NCBI GenBank assembly: GCA_020744225.1
Contig: JAGMWG010000010.1
Location: 1-64,000, forward strand
DNA: 64,000 nucleotides
Direction of reading: 5' to 3'
From: Paraphoma chrysanthemicola
Taxonomy: Eukaryota > Ascomycota > Dothideomycetes > Pleosporales > Phaeosphaeriaceae
The notes beneath the pieces were generated by a model. The model ran no database searches. It had not been told where the DNA came from and worked only from the letters and a program-made list of their open reading frames with translations. Made by a program: the position numbers and the translations under genes. Below, one piece after another: positions 48,256 to 60,787 of this stretch; the first letter of the stretch is position 1; the number at the start of each line of letters is the position of its first letter.

Positions 48256-49155
48256 TCACGCGTCCTGCACCTCATATCCAATCTTGCTAATGCCCTTCTG
48301 CCGCTTAATATTCCTCACCACAATCTTCCCACACTCTTTCAACTTCAATACGTGCGTGCCACCACACGGATAACTCCCAACATCCCCAATCTCAACCACC
48401 CTTACGCCATCCTCGTCGCTCTTGAAACTCTCCAACACGCCCGTGCAATCGCTGCGTGCCTTTGCTTCGGTCCAGAAATGGATCTTGACATCCAAATCCT
48501 TACTCACGAGGTCTGTACACACATATCAGTGCCATTCTTGCATAGTTTGGGATAATAAAGATGAAGAAAGGGAAATGAGCATATGCGTACCGTCAACGCG
48601 TGCTTGTATCTCCCCCTTCTTATCCCCGCTAATCAACCCCACAAACTCAACAAATGCCGCACCGGGATAGTGACTTGCTTTCCCATCTACAATCCCTTTA
48701 TCCAACACGTCTTCTTGGATCAATTGGTTCACTGCAAGGCCAATCACGTGGCCTGCGGTATGGATCCGGGAATGCAACACCCTCTTTTGCACATCGATAC
48801 TCTGCTCGCCTGACTCGTTCCCTGAGACACTGAATTGGGCGTCCGGTGGATTGAACGTCCCGAGATGTAAAATTGCGGGATCGATTTTGCGGACTTGGTG
48901 AACTTCAAACGTGGTGGTGCCGGATTTTATGGTCCCGGTGTCGGAGGGCTGGCCGCCGCCTTGGGCGTGGAAAATTGTTGATGAAGTGGTCAGGATGTAT
49001 GGTTGGGTATTGGGCGGGGGTTTAAAGAGGGCTTGTGTGTCTGAGGGAAGGGAGGAGAGGGGTTGGACGGAAGTTATGGGGGCGGTGTGGGTGTGTAGTT
49101 GGCCGTCTTTTTGGTAGAGGGGATCGGTTCTTTGGGAGAGTGGTGAGGCCGCCAT
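48256..49155 (-). CDS. AlaX-type alanyl-tRNA editing protein
   Basis: Exons 49155-48591 and 48512-48256 with a 78-bp GT-AG intron give 273 residues. The first part is the beta-barrel (FHAQGGGQPSDTG, as in AlaRS editing regions). Next is the zinc site with HTAGH (His132 and His136, HxxxH) and, after the splice, PCGGTH (Cys238 and His242). This four-ligand set defines the trans-editing domain that deacylates Ser-tRNA(Ala) or similar misacylated tRNAs. An upstream in-frame ATG at 49311 adds 52 residues that are Arg/His-rich and acid-poor. These could target a second form to mitochondria. Confidence 0.87.
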
Positions 49156-50540
49156 GGTGTGTGATTTGGGTTGCGGTGGGAGTGAGGGTTGTGCGTAATC
49201 TATGGTATCCTGGTTGTGGTGATATTGGTTGTGGTGATGAAAACGTGTGATGATTGGCGCTCCGCGGATAGAATGTTGGAGGCGAAAACGTGTTGAAATG
49301 GGACAACGCATCCAATCTGCGATTTAGGTCAACAACTTTTGTACTTTTGAACTGCGATTGAGTCACAGGGACCTAGTTTGGTGATTTCGATGTATGGAAT
49401 GTTCGAGATGGCGTTGAGGCTGATGCGCAGGATGTAGAAACGCGCCCATTGAAGTACATGCGCCTAACCAGTTTCGGAAGGTGCTAAAGATCTCCGTGCA
49501 GTCAACTTCTGCCTTTTCGTCAACCTTGAACCAGGCCATCATATTATGCGACTAAATGGTGTCAGCAGACGTAATGAATCCCATTTGTCTAAGAGTCCGA
49601 GATGCTCGCAGCGTGCTAAACTGCTAGGTACGAAATCGTCTTCCAAACAGGTTGCACCCAACCCAAACCCTTAATCTCAAGAAGATCAATCCAAGTACTG
49701 TGTCATTCGCCGGATGGAATAATCTTGTCCCATATTCATATAAGTAGGCTGCTGGAGTGCCAGGTCAGATAGTGTTTCAATGGAAAAGAAACGACGTAAG
49801 GTGTCGAGACAACTGATCGAGTTGACAAGCCGGGCATGTCTTGGGGTCATCAAAGTGCAAAAACACGAGCCGGCGTAGCAAATTACTACACAAATACGGG
49901 GACTGCCCTCATTGTAACGACCCGATGTTGACATTCATAACTATGCTTCTTGTAGATTAACGTCGTTGTGGAACAAGTGTTGATATTGGTCCAAGTGAAA
50001 GTGCGCCCGCCTTTCAAGTGTGACATATAGGGTTCATAGATGAGCCCAGTTGTTGCCATCTCCTGATATTGTGATATAAATCTGAATCACGTAGTTTGCG
50101 GAAGATCAAAGAGGGTAATTGCTATGTTACGCTTCGCACAGAGTCTCAATCATTCACCTACTTTCCTGCGGCGATTGATGGAATGAGCTGAGAACTGTGA
50201 GTATTTTCCGCATACTCGATAAGCACATCTAATTACAGCAAGATGCTTTCACTAGCTGCATGTTGGTCTGGTTCGTGATCTTGTTTCTTCACAAAGTCTC
50301 CATTTCAGTTTTGTCGCAACTGCATCGGATATGGATTTTCATTTGTAAGTCACCCCGAAGCTTAATTCATGTGTCGAAGCAGACATCTAGCGATGAAGCA
50401 CCTCAAGCCAAGATAATGTTATTCGTTATTCAAGACGTATGTAGGGGTATAAGGTGCGATGGACAATCTATGCTTCACCCAGTCCCTCAGCATAGTACAA
50501 AGTGCCTCGGAATTGGCGCTATCAACGTTGGCCAACATAC
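49156..50540. other. intergenic, start of a gene-poor patch
   Basis: Beyond the possible 5' extension of the editing gene, about 1.2 kb holds no supportable gene, RNA or repeat. Confidence 0.45.
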
Positions 50541-51720
50541 TCAACTGCACTCAGGACTGATCAGCCCTGCCGCCTCCTCCCACGGGTCATCTTCGTCATC
50601 ATCCTCATCCTCCGATGTTTCCGCACCTTCAGCACAACATGATCCGCAAAAGGGCACATTTTGAGTCTTGCATGCCTCCATAATGTGAGCGTAGAGCGTT
50701 GCAGCTGTTGGTCTGTCCTCGGCGTCCTCATCTAGCATACCCCGGACCCAATCGAAGATTATGTTATTCTTTGCCTGCCCGAGCTTGCGTAACTTCTTGG
50801 CCCACTGACCGAGCGAGGCTATGTTCGCATAGTACCGGTGGCTGCGACTTTTGGCGTAGAAAAATGCTCGCATGGAGGCCATTGTCTCTCCTTTAAGGAC
50901 CGTGACAATCTCCATGAATACGCAGCCGAGCGACCAGACATCCGCCGATGAATTACGCTTCTCATAGCGGACTACTTCAGGGGCTGCGTAGACCCACGTC
51001 TTACCCGAGTCTGCAGTGGTCGTGGAGCGGGACAGATTCTCCCAATCCAGTGCAATGCCGAAATCTGTAAGGAGCACGTTTTCGTCCTTTACAAGGATGT
51101 TTTGCGGTTTGATATCACGATGACGTATTTTGCTGTTATGAATGTATTCAAGAGCATGGGCGAGACAACCAATAAAGCTGCGGAGAAGTGATCGCTGATC
51201 TTGAGAGCTTTGTGCGAGTTCGTAATACTCACTGAGATTGCAATCGGCGACGGGCATCATCAATAACGCGAAATACTTGGTGTCTGTGTAGCTGTACATC
51301 TAAGGTCGTATCTGATGAGCAATGAGAATGACTGAGACCAGGTAAGAAGAGACTGACCAATTCCACACAATGGCGGTGCTGAACACGTTTCAGAACCTCA
51401 AGCTCGTTGAGAAAGCTTGTGATGGCGTCTTTAGCGATGCCTCTGTGCCTTCGGAATAGCTTGCGAGCAAATTCGCGGTGGCTGACCTGGCTCACAACCT
51501 TATCCACGTAAGAGTGAGCTCCAGCACCTAGCTTGCCGATGACTTGGAATGGCAGTGGCTCGCTGATCGCAAAGTGTGTATGCTTTTCATTTGGACTTTT
51601 CTCGAAAAGTAGAGATTTTGATAGAACTCTGTCCTGATATTGCAGGAATTGTGCTCGTGCTGTTGGGGATATTGTGCTTGGCAGAGAATTATGCGTGAAA
51701 GGAAGCCAAATATCTGTCAT
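50541..51720 (-). CDS. serine/threonine protein kinase
   Basis: Exons 51720-51358 and 51299-50541 with a 58-bp GT-AG intron give 373 residues. All kinase subdomains are present: glycine loop GAGAHSYV (65-72), ATP lysine in FARKLF (Lys87), HRDIKPQN (Asp183), DFG (200-202), YAAPEVV and DVWSLGC. After the kinase domain comes a CGSCC motif and a very acidic tail with EDEDDDEDDPWEE. The family is not one of the well-known core kinases. It starts only 61 bp after the stop of the HSP70-like gene on the same strand, which suggests a linked function. A substrate cannot be named. Confidence 0.85.
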
Positions 51721-51781
51721 GCCTATTGTCCATAGTCAGTAAAGTGCGTGATATAAGATTTCATGTGGGAGGCGGATCAGT

Positions 51782-54248
51782 TCAATGCGCGGGATATAGT
51801 TCGTACTTGCAGCGGCACCTACCATGCTTTAAGAAGTCGGCCACTGCTTCAACCTGACCAGTCAGATGTAACACTGTGTATATCCTGGGAACGCGACTCC
51901 AGTCAGGATGACCACAATTTCGGAGGAAAGTCGAGATTTGCGTGAAGTCTTCGTCTTTGTACAAAGATGTTGTCATTGATATAGGTGCTGAATGTGCAAC
52001 ATTCAACTCAACCGCTGTTCGTACGAGTTCGGTCGGCGCCGACGATATTTCAGGTGAACTACTCCTGGACATATGTCGAGACGAAGATATTGAGGAAATG
52101 GATTCACTAGGAAGCCCATCTTGTGGGACAGGCATGGTGATCCTGTGGTCTTGCTCGATCTTGCTTGCAATCCTCGCAGTCATCGTTTTAGCGTCTGCCT
52201 CGCCAGTTGAGCCAGGGTTTCGAGCGGGATCGGAAATTGCTTCACTCGTTTGAGAGGGTGCTAAGACGTCATTCTCCTTCTCCGGACAGTAAGCAGTCCC
52301 CTCAGTGTGTGCTTCATCGTCACGCTGCGGATCCACTTCTTGTTCGTCTGTGGCGATTGTGCAAAATTTGATCTCCCGCTGTACGCCACTGAGCCGCTCA
52401 CGATATTCAGATTCCGAGGCTTGTGGATGTTCGTTAAGCCATAGGAGATTTTCATTCACCAAGACTTTTGCTCGTTCCATAACCTTTTGGTCCCCGGTTT
52501 GGGCCGAGCTTTCGAGAATTCTGACTATGAAAGCCTCCAAGGTATTCCGCAAGCTAACACGTCGCTCTTCACGTGCTTCAATAGCTTCAAGCTTTTCCAT
52601 CTTAGAGACCAAACGGTATAGGTCGCTCCGAGAAAATTCTCTTGTTGCCGGCATAAATATGGTCTTCACGGCCTTTCCAGTCCTCTTAACTTTGGCACTG
52701 AACGTGAAGAAGCTGTATTCCTCTAAATGAAGCAGTGATAGTGTGCAAATCACCGCACATTCCGTAGGAATAGGATCAAACTCCAGATACAACTCGCCTA
52801 GGAGGCAGTAATCTTGTGCCTCTGGATATGGTCCCCCTTCCAGCACAGACAGGACAGCTGTTCCATTTTTGAGCATGAAGATAGTACAGTCTTTACTCGT
52901 AGTGCTGCCGGTAGGCGAATTCTGCTTGTACACGGTTGTTATGCTGCCCGATAAAGACTTGATGCTGATAGGGTGCGGCATAGTATCTGAGATCGAGAGG
53001 CCTACCAGGCGCTCATCAATGGATCCAGCGATCATCGCTGCGTGTATAGCGGCGCCTCTTGTGGCAGCCTCATCAACATCGAGGTCCTGAAAGATGCAGC
53101 TTCGATCCATTAAGTCCGATACTGTCGAATGAAACCATGGCATGTGAGACGAGCCCCCGGCCAGGATTACAGTATGGACCTGGTGACTGCCTATTCCTGC
53201 CTTCTTTAGGACCATCTCAATGCTACCGACGCATGGATCGTGGTAACCCGAGGCAGAACTTCACAAGCCTATCTTGCGTAAGTTTGCATGTGAAGTCTTG
53301 ATGATCACCCGGGATGCTTATCACAATGCTTGCTTGAAACTGGGAGGACAGCTCTCGCTTCGCTACTTCAGCGGCCTCGCGCAGAAGATGAAGAGCCGGC
53401 TTCGCGTACGGGGCTCCGGATACTTCATACTTCCGCACCATATATTTCACAATGCTATAATCGATGTTGTCTCCTCCTAAAGATCCACTTTTGATAGCCA
53501 AAACATCGACTGAACCACCTTTCACTGCCGCGATAGCAACGTCGAGTGATGCCGATCCAAAATCAACGCACATGACAGTTCTCGTCTCGGAAGGTGCTTT
53601 CGTCATTGCGTATGTCATCAAGGGATAGACCACAGCGCTGGTAACACGAAGTGATTGGAGCTTAGCAGCATAGGCCGCGTTGGCTACTAACGAGCGCTGC
53701 ATAGCACCGAAAGAGGCCGGTACAGCAATGACCGCATGAGCAACATTACAGCCTGTACCGAGAAATTCTTGAGCGTCTTTTTTGGCCCTTGCTAGCATCA
53801 TGGCTAGAACCTCTATCGGTTGCAGGAGTAGCGATTTGCCCTGGCACTTGACTGCGAACACGGGTGTCCCGTCCATTTCCCTGACTTGGAATGATGACTT
53901 CCGGATGAGGGATTGCACAATAGAGCTCCGATACCTCTGACCAATGAACCTCAAAGTATTGGATATAGTATTGTTGGTATTCGTTCCGGCTTGATGTTTC
54001 GCAGCCGACCCAACAAGCCGGGTGGTAGGTGTGAAGGCCACATACGATGGCATGAAGAGTTCACCATCATGAGGAACCATGTCCACCGATCCGTTGCGGA
54101 AGACCGACGTACGGGTATTAGCCGTCCCTAGATCGATTCCGATCGCATAGTCCACTGGTCGACTGTGAGAATGGGTCGAGTCATTGCCCATTACAATTGA
54201 AGAACCATTGTGAGTAGAGCTCTTGATAGTATCAGGAACAGGCGGCAT
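51782..54248 (-). pseudogene. HSP70-like ATPase with one-base frameshift
   Basis: From ATG 54248 the protein starts with a short disordered head and then the HSP70/actin-fold ATPase: IGIDLGTANTRTS (phosphate 1), CVDFGSASLDVAI (phosphate 2) and, after the break, VILAGGSSHMP (adenosine). The first frame ends at 53223 in a basic run after DRLVKFC. Dropping one base near 53250 gives SGYHDPCVGSIEMVLKKAG and an open frame to 51782, total 821 residues. The C-terminal half is a divergent substrate-type region with a long Ser/Thr-rich and acidic stretch, not a typical EEVD chaperone end. It resembles the divergent HSP70-family proteins common in filamentous fungi. A sequencing slip at CC is possible. 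Longer upstream in-frame sequence to 54401 exists. Confidence 0.72.
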
Positions 54249-55352
54249 TATTTTTGGATGCTGATTAGAGGGTCCAAGAATGTCGAATCTTCCTTGGGCT
54301 AACAGAAGCGTGGGGCTCTGCTTAGCCTGCTTGATCTTGTGGTGCGTGACGCATTTAACGTTATTGGACACTCTTGGAATGTTAGATTGTGTGCAGTACA
54401 CAGCTGCGAAGGCCGTACATTTGGAGATCTTATATTCGATATAAGGTTGGTAGCACCGCGGTGGATATGTGAATCTATCTGCTCGACCGACTTACCCGTG
54501 CGTCGAAGGTGTTGGTTATGTATTACAGATAGTGTGAGGTTTCGGCCGAGTCTTCCGGCGGCATGTCGTATCAAGTGTTGGCAAAGATGCTTCTGCTATA
54601 TGATCTTAGCTCATGGTACACGAAGAAGCTGTCCAGGTTGAGCGGGGTGAGTTGTCATCGCTACGAGGCTGAGGCTGCACTTCGCTTATGCATGCGAGCC
54701 TGAGAGCAACACAGCCAATGTGGCTCAGGCTGTCAGCCTCGCGAGACGTTCAAGATTTCGGAATGCTGAACGACCATCTGCTCTCTCGATGTTGTTCGAC
54801 GATAGTTGTGACGCTGATGAACTTCACACCAGTCAAGTTATGCTGTGTTAAACAAGGTTCCGAAGGTCTTGTCGACATTGTAATATAAAAATAGTTAGGC
54901 ACCAGAAGGGAGATGTGATTGCCCGACCAATTCTTGAGTAGTAGCTTATGTGGCCCTTCCACGTCAGTCCAAATCAAACGTTTTGGCCGGTGTAAAGACA
55001 ACTCCATCTTGATAGGCTAAGGTGGGCAGGGTCGTTGTGGAAGGGAAGTCGGAGAGGCAGTTGTGTGAAGTGGAAGGCCCGATCCGTTTAGGATCTACAA
55101 TACCTAGCACGACAGCACGATCCTCTGCCACCCACGGCGCATGTACGCTGAGCTACCAACCATTCCATAGCAACCAGAGTATGCTATGGGGTGAAACTCA
55201 TGCTGCGCAGCCCAGGGAAAGACTTATAGTGTTATGCGAAAAGAACATTGAATCATTAGTTTGCATTAATGCGACAGAGAGTTCCCGAACACCGAGCTAT
55301 GCATGCCAAAAACCACTAGTTATACTTTACAGGCTTCAACATTCGTCCCTGT
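54249..55352. other. intergenic
   Basis: About 1.1 kb between the HSP70-like gene's start and the Rab gene's end. Nothing recognised. Confidence 0.45.
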
Positions 55353-56196
55353 TCAACAGCAATTCCCCCACCCCTGTTGCTTGCCCTTCTTCGCAGCATC
55401 ATTCATGCCGAGGTTAATTCCACCTCTATTGCCGCCGCCAGCCCCAGGCCCCTTGACACCACTTCTTCGGTCATTCAGGTCGTATTTGCCTGCTTCGATA
55501 TTCTGGTATATCCGCTCTGCTACCTCGAGGAATGCTCGTTCTACGCCTTCACCGTTCTTGGCTGATGTCTCGACATACTCCATGACGCCGTTCGCTTTGC
55601 ACCATTCCTCTGCCTCCTCTTTGGTGACCTGTCGCTTGTTGGCGGCCTCTGATTCCGAGACTGTCGACGAAGAGGCGAGATCGCTCTTGTTACCCACCAG
55701 GACCACCACGATTCCTTCTTCAGCAATCTGTCGTAGATCATGCAGCCAGCTCGTCGCGCTGAGGAATGTGTTCTTCCGGGAGATGTCAAATACCAGCAGC
55801 GCTCCCGATGCGCCACGAAAGTAGCTTCTTGTGATACTCTTGTATGTCTCTTGACCGGCTGTGTCCCATAGCGAAAGTTTCATGTGCTTCTGCGATTGCT
55901 GTTTCGATGCCGCGGCTGGTGCTTGTGCTTGTGATGCAGGCTTTGCGGGGTTGTTGATATTGAGGTCGAGCGAGGCAGGCGGTCCGACGGGGACAATGCG
56001 CGATCCGAACTCGACGCCGATGGTGACATCGTGGTGGGGAGAGAAGCGGCCTTCGCAGAGGCGGACGGTCAACTGGTAATAGTCAGAACCTAATCATGGC
56101 GCCTTGACAGAACAGCTGACGCCTTACACTTGATTTGCCGCACCCGGAGTCACCCAAAGACACAATCTTCGCTATGTAGTCCCATGGCTGCGACAT
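55353..56196 (-). CDS. Rab-family small GTPase (Rab2/Rab4/Ypt4-like) with inserted loop
   Basis: Exon 1 (56196-56128) carries the P-loop GDSGCGKSS (15-23). A 55-bp GT-AG intron (56073-56127) leads to exon 2 (56072-55353), for 262 residues. Switch I has TIGVEFG, G3 is WDTAGQE (92-98), G4 is GNKSDL, G5 is ETSAK, and the protein ends in NCC, the double-cysteine geranylgeranylation signal. Between switch I and G3 there are about 35 extra residues rich in Pro/Ala/Gln (51-85), and there is another small insert after GNKSDL (SSSTVSESEA). Rabs steer vesicle traffic; the subfamily is inferred from the P-loop and tail. No lesion is seen. Confidence 0.87.
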
Positions 56197-57174
56197 TTGC
56201 GGCGATCGCGCCGGAAGCGGTGTTTGATGAAAGTCTTGGGTGTGGCGTAGAATGGTTGAGGAGGATATGCAAGTCGTTTAGCGTGGCAGCGTGGCAGCGT
56301 TTGATCGGAGAATAGGGTATGAGGTTCGTGGAGAGTTTGCGAAGGTTTGGTGCAAGGCAAGCGGAGGTTCAAGACGGTTGTTGGAACGCTGAGCAACGTG
56401 ATGTGGCTTGACACAATGCGGTCATAGCGGGCATGGTTAGCGTGGCACCTGCATGAGCTTCAGTTATCGCGGCGGGACTGCACGACTATTCCTCGGAAAA
56501 TTGACGTCCAAGTTGGAACTTATGGGGCTATACGATGACATGCATGTGAGAACAGCTGCAATCAACCGTGTTTGTTGCCATTTGTTGGGCGGAATGATTT
56601 ATTCAGAGCTTTGCAGACTACGGGATGCTCACAATGAACGTTGACTTTTCTGCCATAGTCACGAAGCAGACTTTCCCCCCTTGAATAAAGCCCCTACTGA
56701 CCGCTTTTTCACAAGTCGTCTATAAAATGCATCGTGAGGCGTGATGCTGAAGAATGCAACGGCCGGCCATGTGACCATGGCTCGGGCTTGTCGGGCTGTG
56801 GAGCAGCGTGCGGCCTATCGATTAACGTTAGGTAGCTCCGGCGCGAGTATGACGGGACCACGACAATGCGCGCCTGCCACTCACTCTCCAACATCTTTGC
56901 GACCTAAAGCCTCTCCTCAGCTTGCATTATTCATAGCTATACAAGCATAACACCTATAATACTGCCCACCAAACTGCTTCACGCGTTGAGATCGCCACCA
57001 GCTGCATGCCTCGGAAGCTGCGTCATCCATCGCTGCCTCTGGTACCTCGATCGTCCGCCTCACATCTGCTGACCCAGCAACCTCACCCCCAGGCTGCACC
57101 CACAATAAAGACGCCCAGGCGCCTGCGGGAAGCTGCATAGGCAGACGGGCAGCTCACCTCCTTCATCGCCCACC
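56197..57174. other. divergent intergenic region Rab/choline transporter-like
   Basis: About 980 bp with a pyrimidine-rich leader near 57130-57174. No gene, RNA or repeat recognised; presumed promoters of both flanking genes. Confidence 0.45.
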
Positions 57175-59560
57175 ATGTTCTCCGAATGTAAGCCTCTTAT
57201 TGCCCTTATCGGGGCACATGTGACAGCCGCACCGCCTGCTGTCTTAGCTGATCCAAGGACTCGCGTGACTGACGTGCGTGCGACCAGATGCCTCCAAATT
57301 CCTCTCCCAGTCGCAGTCGCGCCTGTCGCTGGGTGGGCAGCCCGAATCTCCATTCAACCGCAACCCTTCGGACAGACAACGCCCATCGTCGCGCGCAGCC
57401 CAGGCCTACCTCCAGCGCCGCAACATGCCGAACCCATACAACTCCCAGGCCATGTCGCGCTTTGCCTTCGCCTCGCGCACCTCCAACGCCCCTGCGCCGC
57501 TATTCTACTCGGCCACAGATGACTTTCGCGAAGAAGACGACCACGTCGAGCACGACCGCGAGATGGCAGACCACTACGCGCTGCAGCGGTCGCGGCGGCA
57601 GTTTGGCGCAAGCAACCTCTCTGAGTCGTCGGAAGTGGATGACGACGGGATACACAGATCTGATCACACGATAGAAGCAGACAGGGATGAGAATGACGTG
57701 CCTGGGTACGGCTTGGGCAGGGGAATTAAGAGCTCGTGGAAAGGCGATAAGCCAGCGCGGGGAAGATCAGCAACTATCACCAACACAGACGACGAAGAGC
57801 GCGACTCCAGCGTACCGCTATCAGAATCGACAGACCCCAGTAGTAGAGGCAGAGGACATTTAGTGGACGTTGAGCTGGAATCGACTGATAGGGACAGCAT
57901 CGAGGCACTAGAGAGGGACGAATTATTGGGGCACAAAGACGAGCCTCCGCCATCCTACCAACAACTACGAAATGCGCCAAGAGGCAAACGCGGCAGAAGT
58001 CCTCTGAGAACGACACTCCCCATACCGCAAGAGACGGACGAAGACACATACCTCGAGCACCCGCGGCCTATAAGTCCAGATCGCCAGACCGTGCCAGACG
58101 CTGGCCCTGAAAATCCGACCTCGCCTCCACGACACAACTTCTTCTGGGCCGAGCTCTTCGTCATCATACAATGCGCCATCATTGGCGTCTTCTTCATCTC
58201 CCTGTTGCAAGAGTCTCCACCAAGCAGGAAGAACCCAATCGGCGATACAATCTACACCGTCCTTCGTTCGTCCTTCCATCTCATTGGTGTCTACTCGCTC
58301 GTATCGATAGTTGTTGGACTGCTCTGGCTATCGCTCCTCCGGTCATTTGCCCGTCGCTTGGTTGTGCTCATCCTGGTCGCTGTGCCAGTGATCTCATTTT
58401 CCTTCTTCCTCTACCCATTTGTGTCCAGTTTCAAAGGCTCATGGCAGGGCGACAGCGTACAAGACAAGTTCATGCGATGGCTCTCGTTTGGTCCGCTCGC
58501 TTTCGCCGTGTTCTGGGTGTACACCGCGTGGAAAGGGCGCCATTCACTGGACAAAGCAGCAGGTATGCTCGAGTTCTCTGGAGAAATTCTGCGTGCGCAG
58601 TTTCCGCTCCTCGTGGTTGGCATCGCAACACTAGCAGCCGTCATACTCTGGTCGTGGATCTGGATTCTTATGTTCACACGCTTGTTTCTTGGTGGCCATT
58701 TCGTTGGTAACAAGTCGCGTTGGATCATCGATGCTAGCACATGGTGGCTGGGTGTGGCATTCTTCTTGGACTACTTCTGGACACTGGGCGTCATTGCTGG
58801 AGTACAGCGCGCAACCACCGCAGCCACTGTCTCGCAGTGGTACTTCCATCGCAACAGCATACCGACGCCACCAGCCTGGACTGTCGTACAAGCATCGCTC
58901 AGTCACGCAACCTACACCATGGCTGGGACTATTTGCATGTCGACGCTCATTTCGCTTCTCGTCCGATTGCCCCTCATCGTGCTCCCACGACGATTAGCTG
59001 GTATGATCAGTATGTGTGCATACTCGATAGTTCCAACGCCAATCGCAGCTATGACAAATCCTCTCACCTTGACTTTCGCGTCGATTCATGGCGTTCCTCT
59101 CAATCAAGCTGCGCGAGGTCTCGCGCAATTGAGCTTCATCTCGACTGCATCGCCCACTACTACACTCGGACCACGCGACTTCAAGAACAATGGTCGACCT
59201 TCAATCCAGTCCTACCGCCTTGCCAAGCTCCTGCTCCACGCAATTCGATGGGTTATCACGTTGTCGCTTGGTTTCGGCGGGTGGGTCTCTACCGCGAGGA
59301 TGCTGCAACTCGGCAACGGTACTGTGCCATACAAAGGCAGTCTCTACGCGTACGTTGTTGGTTTGATAAGTGCTGCCATAGGCTGGGGCGCTTTGGGAGC
59401 GATGGAAGGCGTGCTGGGAGGTATCTTGGACGCTGTGTTGGTATGTTGGGGAAGTGAAGTCGGACGAGATGGAGATGGTGAAGCGAGATATTGTGTCGAT
59501 GCCGGACGGCTATTCGGCAACGAGGTCATCGGACAAGAGAGGGGACGATATGATGTTTGA
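57175..59560 (+). CDS. choline transporter-like membrane protein (CTL/SLC44, PNS1 type)
   Basis: A 13-nt first exon (57175-57187, MFSE plus one base) splices over a 100-bp GT-AG intron to 57288-59560, giving 761 residues starting MFSEYASKFLSQSQSRLSLG. The first 285 residues are polar, rich in Asp/Glu/Arg and phosphorylation-type Ser, and include PPPSYQQL. About ten membrane segments follow, from FFWAELFVIIQCAIIGVFF on. Family marks include the Trp-rich loop before GVIAGVQRATTAATVSQWYF and the GMISMCAYSIV region. Such proteins sit in the plasma membrane or vacuole; yeast Pns1 has no proven choline transport, so the substrate is open. The tiny first exon is inferred from the phase-consistent splice. 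Confidence 0.83.
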
Positions 59561-59800
59561 GGAATCAAATGCATCAATGGCGTACTGGTTTGGCGTTGTG
59601 CAACGCCCTCGCACTTTGGGTATACCCTACAACATTAGAATGGGCTTGTTTTAGCACTGCAACTGCACATTTTGTTCGTTACTTTCAAATACAAACGCTT
59701 TCAACAGCGCATATTCACCAGCCTGCGGTTCCACTCCTTGAGCAATCCACTATTGATTGTGTATCGCAGTCTGACTACCTTTCCTGGCACCGAACAACGG

Positions 59801-60045
59801 TCAGCCTTCAAACAACCTGGCCAACCTCCTCACGGGCCTTTCCTTCCATGCTTCCCTATGAAACGCATCACTCACCAACAAAGGCAGCATGACCCCCGCC
59901 TCCGCATACACCATTTGCTCCAACCCTTTCCCGACTTTGCCCCAACTCGCCGCCTCGCGCAGCGTCGACGACGAGCACGCGTCGTCCCTCACACCCGCGA
60001 CGATAATCTGCACCGCATACTTGTGCGGTCTGACACGCTCCTGGC
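59801..60045 (-). pseudogene. deoxyhypusine-synthase-like C-terminal fragment
   Basis: A minus-strand frame starting after a TAG near 60046 encodes about 80 residues with KYAVQIIV, EAASWGKVGKG, VYAEAG and LPLLVSDAF. This resembles the C-terminal end of deoxyhypusine-synthase-fold proteins, where an EA-SWGK block carries the active-site lysine, followed by a PL-V strand. The Cys/Ser-rich stretch DDACSSST replaces the usual FDGSDSG. The upstream three quarters of such an enzyme are not found on this strand, so it is a fragment or chance likeness. Confidence 0.4.
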
Positions 60046-60061
60046 CCTATACCGTGTGTAG

Positions 60062-60439
60062 AGGACCATATTTCGAGAAGGTGATGGCGCTGACTTCCAG
60101 ATCAAAGTCCTGGGCTCAGTATCTGACGATATCAATCGACGATGGGACCCCGACGGACTTCGACTGCTGATTCAAGATCCGGTTTGGACATTTGAGTCAA
60201 AGGAGGAGGCTACGGTGTTTGCGTTTAAGCAACTTCGCGGCCAGGAAGAGCTTGGTGGTATATTGATTCCTTTGCAATGCGCAGAGGTTTGGGCGGGGAC
60301 GGTGCATTCTTTTGAGGGGTACATCATGAGCATAGTGACTATTGTCAGATTCAGCGTGTCAAGGAGGCGGAGGAGGTGCCTGTGTAGTCTGGTGGTTCGT
60401 TTGAAGGTCGACTTTGGAAAAGTCGCTGGCTTTACATAG
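60062..60439 (+). CDS. hypothetical protein fragment
   Basis: An open frame with ordinary coding-like composition: TIFREGDGADFQIKVLGS, then RRWDPDGLRLLIQDPVWTF and LRGQEELGGILIPLQCAEVW, ending in a basic tail at 60439. A TAG lies just before the frame, so an upstream exon would be needed. It is not recognised and may be a relic, like the fragment beside it. Confidence 0.35.
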   Translation, partial: RTIFREGDGADFQIKVLGSVSDDINRRWDPDGLRLLIQDPVWTFESKEEATVFAFKQLRGQEELGGILIPLQCAEVWAGTVHSFEGYIMSIVTIVRFSVSRRRRRCLCSLVVRLKVDFGKVAGFT

Positions 60440-60787
60440 ATAGAATGTGTTTTAGCGCAGAGCAGCTCTAGCCTCCATACCAGCACACGTATTCTGATCA
60501 AAGCGAACGATACCAAAAGAGCGCTTGCGTAAGAGTCCAACGACTTTGTTAAATCAAGCATTTGAAAGCAGAAGGAATCAGAATCTGAACGGACAGGCGT
60601 GGAGTTGTGGTCGGCGGTTCCTGCGTCATCCGCTGGGATTAGCGCGGACCCTTGCTAGTTAGCGACGCGTGAACAGCGGAAAGTGGGTCATCAACATCCA
60701 CGCAGCTGGAGCCCAAGGACGGATGCGACGACAACAAACACAGCTGCACTTGCCGCCCGACCTCTATGGAGCGCCTTCCCTGCCAAC

